Source of the DNA: JAPWJZ01 sp965279315
GTDB lineage: Bacteria; Pseudomonadota; Alphaproteobacteria; Micavibrionales; UBA2020
DNA length: 64,000 bases
Assembly (NCBI GenBank): GCA_965279315.1
Contig: OZ257145.1
Coordinates: 3,224,001-3,288,000 of the forward strand
Direction: 5' to 3'
The notes under the pieces are model-generated. The model worked only from the letters and a program-made list of their open reading frames with translations. It ran no database searches and was not told where the DNA came from. Both the position numbers and the translations under genes were made by a program. The first letter of the stretch is position 1. Every line of letters starts with the position of its first letter. Of this stretch, positions 33,120-41,995 are shown piece after piece.

Positions 33120-34127
33120 ATGGCAGCGGAGAATATCAGCATTCATGGCGATGCATCCGGCGCGGGCGGCGTTCCGCTGCACGATGCGCTGATCGGCATT
33201 TATGCGGCCTATTACATGGGATCGATGGACAATCCCGTCAAAGATCACCTGAACGCACATTTCAACCTACGCGCCAAAAACGCCTTCAACATGACCGCCG
33301 CGATGGAACATGCGTTCGGCAAAGAAGACAGCCCGTGGATCGTGCTGGATCATCTGTCCGACAAGCGCCGCGATGCCGGGAATAAGACCGAGGCCTTGCA
33401 TGGCGCGCATTTCCTGACTCTTTATCACCGCGCATCGGGGCGCGTGATGATTGCGATGCCGGGACTGGAATCCGACGATAACCCCGGCGATGCGCTGATG
33501 GATTTAAAGGAAATGGCCATCGGCGGGATGCGCGGGCAATCGACCGCACTCTATAACTACACCATGCAAATCGAAAAAATGGTCGCCGACGGCGCGTTCA
33601 AGGGCGCGGATGGCACCCCCCTGCCCGTCACCGGCGGCATCGTGATTGGCGCACATTCGATGGGCTGCACCGCCGCGCAGATGATGGCGATTGGCGGATA
33701 TCAAACCGTGCTTGTCGAACCGCGCCCCGTGCATGACGGGCTCATCGACCGCATCGCCGGCAATTACGCGAAAATCACCGGCCATGAAAAACCCGATGCC
33801 GAAACCGTGATCGAAAAGCTCGACGCATCCTCGGTCAATATCCGTAGCCGCCATTCTAATGTATGGAACAGCATTATCCTGCCGTGGATCAAACAGCGCG
33901 AAACGGGGCAGAGCTTCGCCTACACGACCGAAGGCCACACCGTCACACCCGCCGATCGCGGCATCGGCACATTTCACCGCGTTGAAATGTCGGTGCCGTC
34001 CATCAACGGCATCCGCGAGGCGCGGGCGTATGAGGATAACGTGACCGTAACCCCCGCTGCGCGTCACAACAACCTCATCACCGATATACTGCAAAATGCG
34101 CAGAAAAAGTCTGTAAAACCGCAATAA
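33120..34127 (+). CDS. Lipase-like alpha/beta hydrolase
   Basis: 335 residues without a signal peptide. The nucleophile elbow is GAHSMG with Ser180, preceded by the strand GGIVI. The segment HGAHFLTLYHRASGRVMIAMPGLESDDNPGDALMDLKEM is reminiscent of Mbeg1/lipase-3-like proteins. Asp and His partners cannot be placed with certainty. Ester or phospholipid cleavage is a reasonable guess only. CAGGAAACAGGG precedes the ATG. It lies between two paralogous membrane-protein genes on the same strand, about 200 and 90 nt away. Confidence 0.75.
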   Translation: MAAENISIHGDASGAGGVPLHDALIGIYAAYYMGSMDNPVKDHLNAHFNLRAKNAFNMTAAMEHAFGKEDSPWIVLDHLSDKRRDAGNKTEALHGAHFLTLYHRASGRVMIAMPGLESDDNPGDALMDLKEMAIGGMRGQSTALYNYTMQIEKMVADGAFKGADGTPLPVTGGIVIGAHSMGCTAAQMMAIGGYQTVLVEPRPVHDGLIDRIAGNYAKITGHEKPDAETVIEKLDASSVNIRSRHSNVWNSIILPWIKQRETGQSFAYTTEGHTVTPADRGIGTFHRVEMSVPSINGIREARAYEDNVTVTPAARHNNLITDILQNAQKKSVKPQ

Positions 34128-34213
34128 TTCTCCTTTTTTGCCGATTGTTTTTGACTCTGTTCACGCGTTTCGTGTAGGGTGCTATTATACCCCAACGAAA
34201 ACGGAGGATGTTG

Positions 34214-35014
34214 TTGTTCAAGAAGATCGGCAAGGCCTACGAAACCTTCTACAACACTTTGGCTGAAGGGCATTATCGCGCCGAACCCCTCACGATCTGG
34301 ACACTCATCAAGCCGCAAAAACGCAGCATGCCCGGCACATCGCCGGTTGAAGTCGGCACGCGGATGCTCGATACCTCCGGCACCGTCGGCAAGCGCTTCA
34401 TGTGGGCATCCATCTTCGCCGCGCTGTCGATCCAGACATTGACGACAACCGCTATCGGCCTTGCTGTCGCGGGCTCCGGCCTGCTCGCGCTCGAATACCG
34501 CCGCTCGAAAATATCGGGGCGCGAGACGATCACCGAAGTGAATTTCGCGGGCCAGACCGTGACGGGCTGCCGCGCCGACCTCTACCACCTGCACCGCGCG
34601 CAGGAGCAGATCATGAACCTGACGGGTTCCTTCAAGCAGGCCTCGATGGAATCCACGACCGACACCATCAATCGCATCATGGAAACCGTGAAGGAACAAC
34701 GCGCGCGTGTGAGCGTGCTGGACGGCGGCCACTTCGGCGCAAAAACCGCCGCTTACGAATTTTCCGAACCCGCGATCAAGCTGGTGGAGGATGACAACGG
34801 CCTTAAAATATCGCGCCCTTACGCTGCGCCTGCTTTCATCAATAATAACGTGAAGGCCGGCTTCAATGCGGCAGCGCAGCTCGGCGAACACGACGTCGTT
34901 GACCGCCTCATCGCCCTGCACGAGGCGCTGCCGCCCCATCTTGCGTCCGAGGTGGAAAAAAGAATGGCGGCGGCACGCAATGCACCGCCGCCACAGCAAT
35001 CGGCATTATTCTGA
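34214..35014 (+). CDS. Hypothetical membrane protein, paralogue 2 (266 aa)
   Basis: Shares with 31995-32918 the order: WTLI..., GKRFMWASIFAALSIQTL + second hydrophobic stretch, GRETITEVNFAGQTVTGCRADLYHLHRAQEQIMNLTGSFKQASMESTTDTINRIM, YEFSEPAIKLVED, and a tail with RLIALHEALP. GGAGG (34203-34207) abuts the ATG at 34208 and so cannot serve it; TTG 34214 is the likely start. The paralogue also begins with TTG. The stop is one base from that of the convergent prohibitin-like gene. Function unknown. Confidence 0.8.
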   Translation: MFKKIGKAYETFYNTLAEGHYRAEPLTIWTLIKPQKRSMPGTSPVEVGTRMLDTSGTVGKRFMWASIFAALSIQTLTTTAIGLAVAGSGLLALEYRRSKISGRETITEVNFAGQTVTGCRADLYHLHRAQEQIMNLTGSFKQASMESTTDTINRIMETVKEQRARVSVLDGGHFGAKTAAYEFSEPAIKLVEDDNGLKISRPYAAPAFINNNVKAGFNAAAQLGEHDVVDRLIALHEALPPHLASEVEKRMAAARNAPPPQQSALF

Positions 35015-35827
35015 TTACTTGCTGTTCGACAGCAAACCTTCCGGAATGTTCAGGAAGTTGCCGCCCGAACCGCCGCCCGTGATTTTGGGCAGCTGGCCGT
35101 CCCATTTCTGGACAGCCTCGTACATGATCAGCGACTGGTTTTTCGCCAGCGCCTCGTTCTTGATCATCATGGATTCAGCATCGGCGCGCGCGGCGATCAG
35201 GCGCTGTTTTGCCTGTTCCTCGATCTGCACGGTCTGGTTCTTCGCCATTTCCGCGCTCTGCACCGCCACCACTTTCGCCTCGACCGCGTTTTCGAACTGG
35301 TCCTGGAAATCGATGTTGGTGAGGGCGAAAGCGGAAATCGAGATGCCCTGCGCCTTCAGGTCGCTGGCGATCATTTCCTCGATCCCGTTTTGCGCCTTCA
35401 AGCGGTTGGCGATCAGGTCCATCGCCGCCCATTGGCCGATCACGTTCTTCATGGATGATGTGATGACCTGCGGGATCAGCTTTTCTTCCCACAGCGTACC
35501 CACGTCGGAATACATCCTCACGGTGGCCGACGGGTCGAGGGAATAGTTGAGCGCGTATTTGATCTGCGCCTGCTGCACGTCTTTCGTATAGACAGACGTG
35601 TCGCCATCCTGGCGCATGATACGGTTGTCCATCTGCGTGATGCTCGACATCACCGGCACGACGATATAAACGCCGGGCGGATAGGCATCCTTGTCAACTT
35701 TACCGAGCGTCTTTTTCACGCCGGTATGACCTGCATCAACCACGATCACGGTCGAGAGGAAGAAATAACCGCCGATCACAAGAACAGCGACGAGTGCGGC
35801 AAGTTTGGTGCCGAGGCCTTCCATCAT
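35015..35827 (-). CDS. Prohibitin-family (SPFH) membrane protein
   Basis: 270 residues. One N-terminal helix (LAALVAVLVIGGYFFLSTVIVV) is followed by an SPFH domain (VDAGHTGVKKTLGKVDKDAYPPGVYIVVPVMSSITQMD, ALNYSLDPS, VITSSMKNVIGQW) and a long coiled coil (VEAKVVAVQSAEMAKNQTVQIEEQAKQRL...). It should form ring assemblies in membrane microdomains and may chaperone or shield membrane proteases. The start at 35827 (MMEGLG) is preferred because GAAAGG lies about 9 nt ahead; ATG at 35887 lacks a site. The 252-nt gap to the RND operon holds no other gene. Confidence 0.88.
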   Translation of the reverse strand: MMEGLGTKLAALVAVLVIGGYFFLSTVIVVDAGHTGVKKTLGKVDKDAYPPGVYIVVPVMSSITQMDNRIMRQDGDTSVYTKDVQQAQIKYALNYSLDPSATVRMYSDVGTLWEEKLIPQVITSSMKNVIGQWAAMDLIANRLKAQNGIEEMIASDLKAQGISISAFALTNIDFQDQFENAVEAKVVAVQSAEMAKNQTVQIEEQAKQRLIAARADAESMMIKNEALAKNQSLIMYEAVQKWDGQLPKITGGGSGGNFLNIPEGLLSNSK

Positions 35828-36079
35828 GGGGGGTAACCTTTCACGAAGATTGACGATATTGGAATTCGGGGGTTGTTGCCGTGCCATTTTTTAAGCAATC
35901 AACTTTCAAAAAAAGACTGTCAGAACCGGATATTAGGTCTATTTCTTGCAGCAGGCAACGGGGCTGCGGAATACCTGTATTCCATATCCCCATTTTTCCG
36001 TCCCTGACGGGAAAAAATCGCAGGATTTATGATAGTCTTGCGTTCCAAACAGAGTCCTCACTAGGAAAAGAGTGCCGCC

Positions 36080-37165
36080 ATGGGTAAAAAATCAATTGTC
36101 ATACTGTTGCTCCTCGCCATGGCCATCGGCTTCGGCGGCTGGTACTGGCATTCGCATAAATCTGCCGCAACGGATGACAAGAAACCCAAAGGCCCTCAGG
36201 CCGTCGTGACCGCTCCCGTGGTGGCCAAGGATGTCACCTCCACCATCAATACCGTCGGCTCGCTCATCGCGGGCGAGGCCGCCGCCATCCACGCAGAAGT
36301 TTCCGGACAGGTGCAAGAAGTGCTGTTCGAGGAAGGCAAGCCCGTCAAGAAAGGCGACACGCTGATCAAGATGGACAGCAGCCTGATTGAAACCGAATAC
36401 GCGAAAGCAAAGGCCGCGCTCGATGTCGCCGCCGCCACTTTCCAGCGTGACGACAAACTGAAATCGGGCGGCTTCGTCGCCGGCCAGCAGTGGGATGTTT
36501 CGCGCGCCGATTACCGCGCGGCGCAGGCCGCCGTATCGAATGCCGAAATCCTCGTGACGAAGGCTGTCATCAAGGCGCCGTTTGACGGCGTTGCGGGCCT
36601 GCGCAGTTTCTCGCCCGGCGATTACGCGACGGCGGGACAGGAGCTGACCAATGTCGTGTCGCTCAACCCGCTGAAGCTTGAATTCTCCGTCCCTGAAAAA
36701 GATTACGCGGCGGTCAAGCAGGGGCAGAAGATCACCTTCGTCGTCGACGCCTTCCCCGGACAGGATTTCACCGGAGAAATTTTCGCGATCGACCCGCGCA
36801 TCAACCCCGAAAACCGCAACTTCACCGTCAAGGCGACCATCCCGAACGATCAGGGGGCTTTGCGCCCCGGCATGTATTCGCGCATCAGGATTGAAACGCA
36901 AACCCGCAAGGACGTGCCGATGATGCCCGAGGAGGCGGTCATCCCCCAGGGCTCCGACAGCTATGTGTTCATCATCAACGGCAGCAAGGCGCAGCGCAAG
37001 AAAATCACGCTGGGCGAACGCCAGGCCGGCACGGTCGAGGTGCTGGAAGGATTGAAAGCCGGCGACCGCGTCATCACCGCAGGCGTCATGAAGCTGAAGG
37101 ATGGCAGCGACGTTGCCGAACAAAAGGCTGAACCCGCCGACCCTGCACCCGCCAAAGCGGAGTAA
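36080..37165 (+). CDS. RND efflux periplasmic adaptor
   Basis: 361 residues. An N-terminal membrane anchor (IVILLLLAMAIGFGGWYWHS) is followed by the adaptor core: VTSTINTVGSLIAGEAAAIHAEVSGQVQEVLFEEGKPVKKGDTLIKMD, a short coiled coil, IKAPFDGVAGLRSFSPGDYAT and a membrane-proximal domain with VIPQGSDSYVFII. The MdtA/MexA-type subunit joins the pump at 37173, which starts 7 nt later. Together they expel toxic compounds; no TolC gene is in this operon, so an outer-membrane partner must come from elsewhere, possibly 29025-30539. Confidence 0.92.
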   Translation: MGKKSIVILLLLAMAIGFGGWYWHSHKSAATDDKKPKGPQAVVTAPVVAKDVTSTINTVGSLIAGEAAAIHAEVSGQVQEVLFEEGKPVKKGDTLIKMDSSLIETEYAKAKAALDVAAATFQRDDKLKSGGFVAGQQWDVSRADYRAAQAAVSNAEILVTKAVIKAPFDGVAGLRSFSPGDYATAGQELTNVVSLNPLKLEFSVPEKDYAAVKQGQKITFVVDAFPGQDFTGEIFAIDPRINPENRNFTVKATIPNDQGALRPGMYSRIRIETQTRKDVPMMPEEAVIPQGSDSYVFIINGSKAQRKKITLGERQAGTVEVLEGLKAGDRVITAGVMKLKDGSDVAEQKAEPADPAPAKAE

Positions 37166-37172
37166 CCGAAGA

Positions 37173-40100
37173 ATGACGCTTCCCGAACTTTGCATCAAGC
37201 GGCCGGTTTTTGCGACGGTGATGAGCCTCTTCCTCATCCTGCTCGGCCTTGTGTCATACTCCCGCCTATCCGTGCGCGAATACCCCAATATTGACGAGCC
37301 CATCGTCACCGTCTCCACCAGCTATCTGGGCGCAAGCGCGGAGATCATGGAATCGCAAGTGACCAAAGTCCTCGAAGATTCCCTCGCGGGGATCGAGGGG
37401 ATCGAAATCATGTCCTCCATCAGCCGGTCGGAGAGCAGCCAGATCACGCTGCGTTTCGTCATCAGCCGCGACCCCGACGCCGCCGCCAATGACGTGCGCG
37501 ACCGCGTTGCGCGTGTGCGGTCGCAATTGCCCGACGAAGTTGACGACCCGACCGTCGCCAAGATCGAGGCCGATGCCCAGCCCATCATTTACCTCGCCTT
37601 CACCAGTGACCGGCTGTCCGCGATGGACATCACCGATTACGCCGACCGTTACGTGCAGGACCGGCTGCAAAACGTGGAGGGCGTGGCGCAGGCGACGATC
37701 CTTGGCGAGCGCCGCAAATCCATGCGCCTCTGGCTCGACCCGCAGCGCCTGGCTGCCGCGAAACTCGCGCCGTCGGATGTCGAAACGGCGCTCCGCAGCC
37801 AGAACGTCGAAATCCCCGCCGGCCGCATCGAAAGCAGCAAGCGTGAATTCACCGTCCTGTCCGAAACCGACATGCGCGATGTCGGCCAGTTCGAAAACCT
37901 GATCCTGAAACGCAACGGCACCACCTTCGTCCGCCTGCGCGATGTGGGCCGTGCGGAAGTGGCGCCGGAGGATGAACGCCGCGTCGTGCGCTTCAACGGC
38001 AAAAACGCCGTCGCGCTCGGCGTCATCAAGCAGGCGACCGCCAACCCGCTGACCGTGTCGCAGGGCATCCAAAAACTGCTGCCCGATATCCGCGCATCAT
38101 TGCCCGAAGGCATGAACATCGAAATCGCGCACGACACTTCAGTATTCATCGACCGTTCGATCAAGGCGGTTTATCACACGATTTTCGAGGCTGTCGCGCT
38201 CGTCCTGCTCGTGATCTTTTTCTTCCTGCGTTCCTTCCGTTCCACCTTTATCCCGCTTGTCACGATCCCCATTTCGCTGATCGGCGTTTGTTTTGCGATG
38301 TATGTGATGGGCTATACGCTCAACACACTCACCCTGCTCGCCTTCGTTTTGGCGATCGGCCTTGTGGTCGATGACGCGATCGTCGTGCTGGAAAACATCT
38401 TCCGCCATATCGAGGAGGGCAAGTCGCCGCGCGAAGCGGCATTGGTCGGCGGCAAGGAAATCGCCTTCGCCGTCATCGCCATGACCATCACGCTGGCCGC
38501 CGTCTATGCGCCCATCGCGCTGTCGACCGGCAAGACGGGCAAGCTGTTCGTCGAGTTCGCGCTCACGCTCGCGGGGGCTGTCATCATCTCCGGCTTCGTC
38601 GCGCTCACGCTCACACCCATGCTCTGCTCTAAAATGCTGTCGGGACACAAGGAAAAACATGGCCGCGTCTATAACGCCATCGAAACCTTCCTCGAAAAAC
38701 TGACCGCAGGTTACGGCAAGCTGCTGGGTCTTGCGCTGTCGTGGCGGTTCGTCATCGTCATCATCGGCCTGGCTGTCGCGGGCGCGAATGTCGCGCTGCT
38801 GACGCTTATCAAATCCGAACTCGCGCCTACCGAAGACCGCGGCACCATCGTCGTGCGCGCCAGCGCGCCGGAAGGCTCCACCATCGGCTACATGACCGAC
38901 TGGATGAAGAAGCTGGAGCCCATCGCGGCGTCCATCCCCGAGATCGAGAAATACTTCGTCGTCGCGGGCAGCCCGACCGTGTCCGACGGCATCGCCTTCC
39001 TGCGCCTGAAACCGTGGGAAGAGCGCAAACGCAAGCAACAGGACGTGACCAAGGAACTGACGCCGAAAATCCTGCAGGCGACCGCCGGCATCAGCGCCTT
39101 CCCCCGCAACCCGCCGTCGCTGGGCGCTTCGGCGCGCTCGTCGCCTGTGCAGATGGTCATCCTGACCAGCGGCACGTATGAAGACCTCGACAAGGCCGTG
39201 ACGCAGCTGGTGCAGGATTTTGCAACCTATCCCGGCATGGTCGATGTCGACACCAACCTGCGCATGAACAAGCCGCAGCTGAACATCAAGCTTGACCGCG
39301 ACAAGACCGCCGCCGTCGATGCGGATATCGACGCCGCCGGCCGCACGCTGGAAACGCTGCTGGGCGGACGTCAGGTCACGCGCTACAAGGATAACGGCGA
39401 GCAATACGATGTCATCGTGCAGGTCAGCAACGAGCTGCGCGAGCGCCCGCAGGACCTGACCGATATTTACGTGCGCAACGCCAAGGACGACATGATCAAG
39501 CTGTCCAACCTTGTCACCATCCAGGAAACGGTCGCCCCGCGCGAGCTGAACCACTTCAACCAGCTGCGCGCCGCCGACATCACGGCGAGCCTTGCGCCGG
39601 GCTACGCGCTGGGCGAGGTGCTCACCTATGCCGACAAGCGCGCCAAGGAAGTGCTGCCGCCCGGTTTCATCGTCGACTACAATGGTGAATCGCGCGAGTT
39701 CAAGGATTCAGGCTCCAGCATCGTGCTGACCTTCGCGCTTGCCATCGCCTTCATCTATCTTGTGCTGTCGGCGCAGTTTGAAAGCTTTGTCGGCCCGTTC
39801 ATCATCATGCTGTCTGTCCCGCTGTCGATTGCGGGCGCGTTGCTGGCGCTGTACCTGACCGGTGGCACGCTCAACATCTATAGCCAGATCGGCCTTGTGA
39901 CACTGATCGGGTTGATCACCAAGCACGGCATCCTGATCGTCGAATTCGCCAATCAGGAGCGCGAGAAAAACAGCCTCGGCCGCCGCGAGGCGGTGACGCA
40001 GGCCGCGCTGATGCGCCTGCGCCCTATCCTGATGACGACCGGCGCAATGGTGCTGGGCGCGCTGCCCTTGGCATTGGCATCGGGCGCGGGCGCGGAAAGC

Positions 40101-40220
40101 CGCCAGCAGATCGGCTGGGTCATCATCGGCGGCATGGGCATCGGCACGTTCTTCACCCTGTTCATCGTGCCGGTCGTCTACAGCCTGCTGGCGCGCAAGG
40201 AAATGCCCAAACATGGTTAA
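37173..40220 (+). CDS. RND-family efflux pump (HAE1 type)
   Basis: 1,015 residues, full length for HAE1 pumps. It begins ELCIKRPVFATVMSLFLILLG and has the porter-domain YPNIDEPIVTVSTSYLGASAEIMESQVTK. The proton-relay aspartates are in TM4, GLVVDDAIVVLENIFRHIEEG, and the C-terminal membrane half includes LIGLITKHGILIVEFANQ. A proton-driven trimeric inner-membrane pump exporting drugs or other amphiphiles. The next small gene overlaps its stop by 8 nt. Substrate unknown. Confidence 0.95.
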   Translation: MTLPELCIKRPVFATVMSLFLILLGLVSYSRLSVREYPNIDEPIVTVSTSYLGASAEIMESQVTKVLEDSLAGIEGIEIMSSISRSESSQITLRFVISRDPDAAANDVRDRVARVRSQLPDEVDDPTVAKIEADAQPIIYLAFTSDRLSAMDITDYADRYVQDRLQNVEGVAQATILGERRKSMRLWLDPQRLAAAKLAPSDVETALRSQNVEIPAGRIESSKREFTVLSETDMRDVGQFENLILKRNGTTFVRLRDVGRAEVAPEDERRVVRFNGKNAVALGVIKQATANPLTVSQGIQKLLPDIRASLPEGMNIEIAHDTSVFIDRSIKAVYHTIFEAVALVLLVIFFFLRSFRSTFIPLVTIPISLIGVCFAMYVMGYTLNTLTLLAFVLAIGLVVDDAIVVLENIFRHIEEGKSPREAALVGGKEIAFAVIAMTITLAAVYAPIALSTGKTGKLFVEFALTLAGAVIISGFVALTLTPMLCSKMLSGHKEKHGRVYNAIETFLEKLTAGYGKLLGLALSWRFVIVIIGLAVAGANVALLTLIKSELAPTEDRGTIVVRASAPEGSTIGYMTDWMKKLEPIAASIPEIEKYFVVAGSPTVSDGIAFLRLKPWEERKRKQQDVTKELTPKILQATAGISAFPRNPPSLGASARSSPVQMVILTSGTYEDLDKAVTQLVQDFATYPGMVDVDTNLRMNKPQLNIKLDRDKTAAVDADIDAAGRTLETLLGGRQVTRYKDNGEQYDVIVQVSNELRERPQDLTDIYVRNAKDDMIKLSNLVTIQETVAPRELNHFNQLRAADITASLAPGYALGEVLTYADKRAKEVLPPGFIVDYNGESREFKDSGSSIVLTFALAIAFIYLVLSAQFESFVGPFIIMLSVPLSIAGALLALYLTGGTLNIYSQIGLVTLIGLITKHGILIVEFANQEREKNSLGRREAVTQAALMRLRPILMTTGAMVLGALPLALASGAGAESRQQIGWVIIGGMGIGTFFTLFIVPVVYSLLARKEMPKHG

Positions 40221-40566
40221 AAAGCCGATCCTCGAAAACAAGCATAAAGCAATCATTTCCAAGACAGAATTTGCCATGCGCATGGCGCATTGGTTATGCG
40301 TGACGCTGACGATCATCATCGTCTCGCTCGTCCTCGGTGTGATCGGCTATCACAGCTTCGAAGATATGCTGTGGATCGACGCGCTGCTGAACGCATCCAT
40401 GATCCTGGGCGGCATGGGCGAGGTTGACGCGCTGCACACCGTTGGCGGCAAGCTGTTCGCATCATTTTACGCGCTCTATTCGGGCATTTTGCTGGTCGTG
40501 TGCGGCGGGCTATTGCTGGTGCCGGTGTTTCACCGCGTGCTGCATCATTTCCACGCGGAAAAATAA
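40213..40566 (+). CDS. Small two-helix membrane protein, degenerate channel-like
   Basis: 117 residues with helices at about 26-47 and 83-107. Between them, NASMILGGMGEVDALHTVGGKLFASFYALYSGILLVV has the spacing of a two-TM potassium-channel pore (pore helix, filter, xxGxxFAxxYxLxxG inner helix), but GGMGEV replaces the TVGYG filter. It is unlikely to conduct K+. It overlaps the RND pump gene by 8 nt, so it is translated with it and may be an accessory subunit; that is inference. Confidence 0.75.
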   Translation: MVKKPILENKHKAIISKTEFAMRMAHWLCVTLTIIIVSLVLGVIGYHSFEDMLWIDALLNASMILGGMGEVDALHTVGGKLFASFYALYSGILLVVCGGLLLVPVFHRVLHHFHAEK

Positions 40567-40929
40567 TCAGTTCGGCTTGGGTGCGGCTTTTGCGGCCGGC
40601 GCTGCCTGCGCGGGCAGCTTGCGGATCACCTCGCAGATATCCTCGCGGATGTCTTGTTCGCGGATTGCATGGAATGCATCGTTGAGGATGTTCAGGCGCG
40701 CGGGCGTGACGGGCTCATAGGCAGCGCGCAAAAGTGCAGACTGCGGCCCCGGTGCGGGTTCGGAAAAGCTGCCGGTCATTTCATTGTCGAATTCGAGGCC
40801 CGCGTCTTGCTGCAATTTCATCAGCGCATCGGCAAGCTTGTCATTGCCCACGCGGCGCAGTGCGTTATCAACGCGGTCCAGCAGCGGGCCCGCATCGGCA
40901 AGTACGAATAATGTATCGAGATCAGCCAT
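40567..40929 (-). CDS. Hypothetical protein (120 aa)
   Basis: A soluble helical protein: MADLDTLFVLADAGPLLDRVDNALRRVGNDKLADALMKL, then RLNILNDAFHAIREQDIREDICEVIRKLP, and an Ala/Pro/Lys tail. No family recognised. ATG 40929 follows GAGGGA. Its stop touches that of the convergent 40213-40566 gene. Confidence 0.7.
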   Translation of the reverse strand: MADLDTLFVLADAGPLLDRVDNALRRVGNDKLADALMKLQQDAGLEFDNEMTGSFSEPAPGPQSALLRAAYEPVTPARLNILNDAFHAIREQDIREDICEVIRKLPAQAAPAAKAAPKPN

Positions 40930-41010
40930 ATTTCCCTCGTCACCGCGATTATATCGCAAATCGGGTTAACAAGCGTTTAAGAAAATAAAACGAGGGATAT
41001 CAATCCCCTG

Positions 41011-41523
41011 CTAGGCGCGCACCGCTTTCGCGATCTTGTCCAACACGGCGTTCACCAGCTTGCGCTCGGATCCGTCATAGAACCCGTTCGTGACGTTCAG
41101 GTAGTCGTGAATGATGATGCCGGTATCGATTTTGCCATGCGCCAGCAATTCATAAGCGCCCGCGCGCAAAATGGCATCCAGCAGCGTTTCGACTTCGGCA
41201 ATCTTGCCGGCGGCGAGCGCGGCAGACACCACGCCGTCCACATCTCCCCAGCGTTTTTGCAAGCCGAGCACGATATCGTCCAGCAATTCCTCGTCGGGCG
41301 GCACAAAAGTGTCGCCATCGAGCGTAAAGCCGCTGCGATGGTCGATATATTCGCGCACCGCCGATTTGGCGTCCTGGTTGTTGAGGCGCATCTGGTACAG
41401 CACCTGCACGGCCGCCAAACGCGCGGCGGTCTTGCGCGCGGTCTTGGAGCCGGCGTTCTTCTTCACCGCGCGCTTTTCGGGCGATTTCGGGGGAAGCTTG
41501 GTAATCTTTTGCTTATCAACCAT
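41011..41523 (-). CDS. nusB: Transcription antitermination factor NusB
   Basis: 170 residues. A basic N-terminal extension of about 30 residues ([35 protein letters not shown]) leads into the all-helical NusB fold, with [50 protein letters not shown] at the end. It works with NusE at boxA in rRNA operon antitermination. Its ATG lies inside the end of nrdR (8-nt overlap), giving tight coupling. Last gene of the rpiB-glyA-nrdR-nusB run; the ribDEH genes that usually sit in this alphaproteobacterial cluster are absent. Confidence 0.93.
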   Translation of the reverse strand: MVDKQKITKLPPKSPEKRAVKKNAGSKTARKTAARLAAVQVLYQMRLNNQDAKSAVREYIDHRSGFTLDGDTFVPPDEELLDDIVLGLQKRWGDVDGVVSAALAAGKIAEVETLLDAILRAGAYELLAHGKIDTGIIIHDYLNVTNGFYDGSERKLVNAVLDKIAKAVRA

Positions 41524-41989
41524 TACTGACTTTCTTGCAGACGTGTTCGACACCGGCGAGGAAGTCGTTATAGTCCTTCACCTCGCGGAAGTCCTTGTAG
41601 ACGGAGGCGTAACGCACATAGGCGACGGGGTCGAGCTGGGAGAGCGCCTGCATCGCCTTTTCGCCGATTTCCTTGGTCGTCACGTCGCTTTCGCCGGATT
41701 GTTCCAGCTGGCGCACGATGTCGTTCGCCACGCGCTCGATCACATCGGCATCGACGGGGCGTTTTTGCAGGCACAATTTAAGGGAGCGCATCAGTTTGTT
41801 GCGGTCGAACGGCTCGCGGCGGCCATTGTTTTTCATGACGATGATTTCGCGCAGCTGCACGCGCTCGAAAGTGGTAAAGCGCGCCTCGCAGTCAGGGCAT
41901 TCGCGGCGGCGGCGGATGGCGGCATCGTCTTCCGTCGGGCGGCTGTCTTTCACTTGCGTGTTGGTGCCGATGCAAAAGGGGCAACGCAT
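41516..41989 (-). CDS. nrdR: Transcriptional repressor NrdR
   Basis: 157 residues. An N-terminal zinc ribbon (C3, C6, C31, C34: CPFC ... CPDC) is followed by an ATP-cone from [22 protein letters not shown] to about residue 140. It senses ATP/dATP and represses ribonucleotide reductase genes at NrdR boxes. Six nt after glyA, overlapping nusB. Standard length. Confidence 0.96.
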   Translation of the reverse strand: MRCPFCIGTNTQVKDSRPTEDDAAIRRRRECPDCEARFTTFERVQLREIIVMKNNGRREPFDRNKLMRSLKLCLQKRPVDADVIERVANDIVRQLEQSGESDVTTKEIGEKAMQALSQLDPVAYVRYASVYKDFREVKDYNDFLAGVEHVCKKVSNG

Positions 41990-41995
41990 ATTTGG

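Noticed and set aside
34151..34180. TTGACT / TAGGGT promoter for 34214-35014
   Set aside because: The -35 box is good but the -10 box is poor at 18-nt spacing; not strong enough to list as a feature.
38139..39554. 471-codon frame opposite the RND pump
   Set aside because: Antisense frame of a full-length pump; low-complexity Asp/Arg/His composition.
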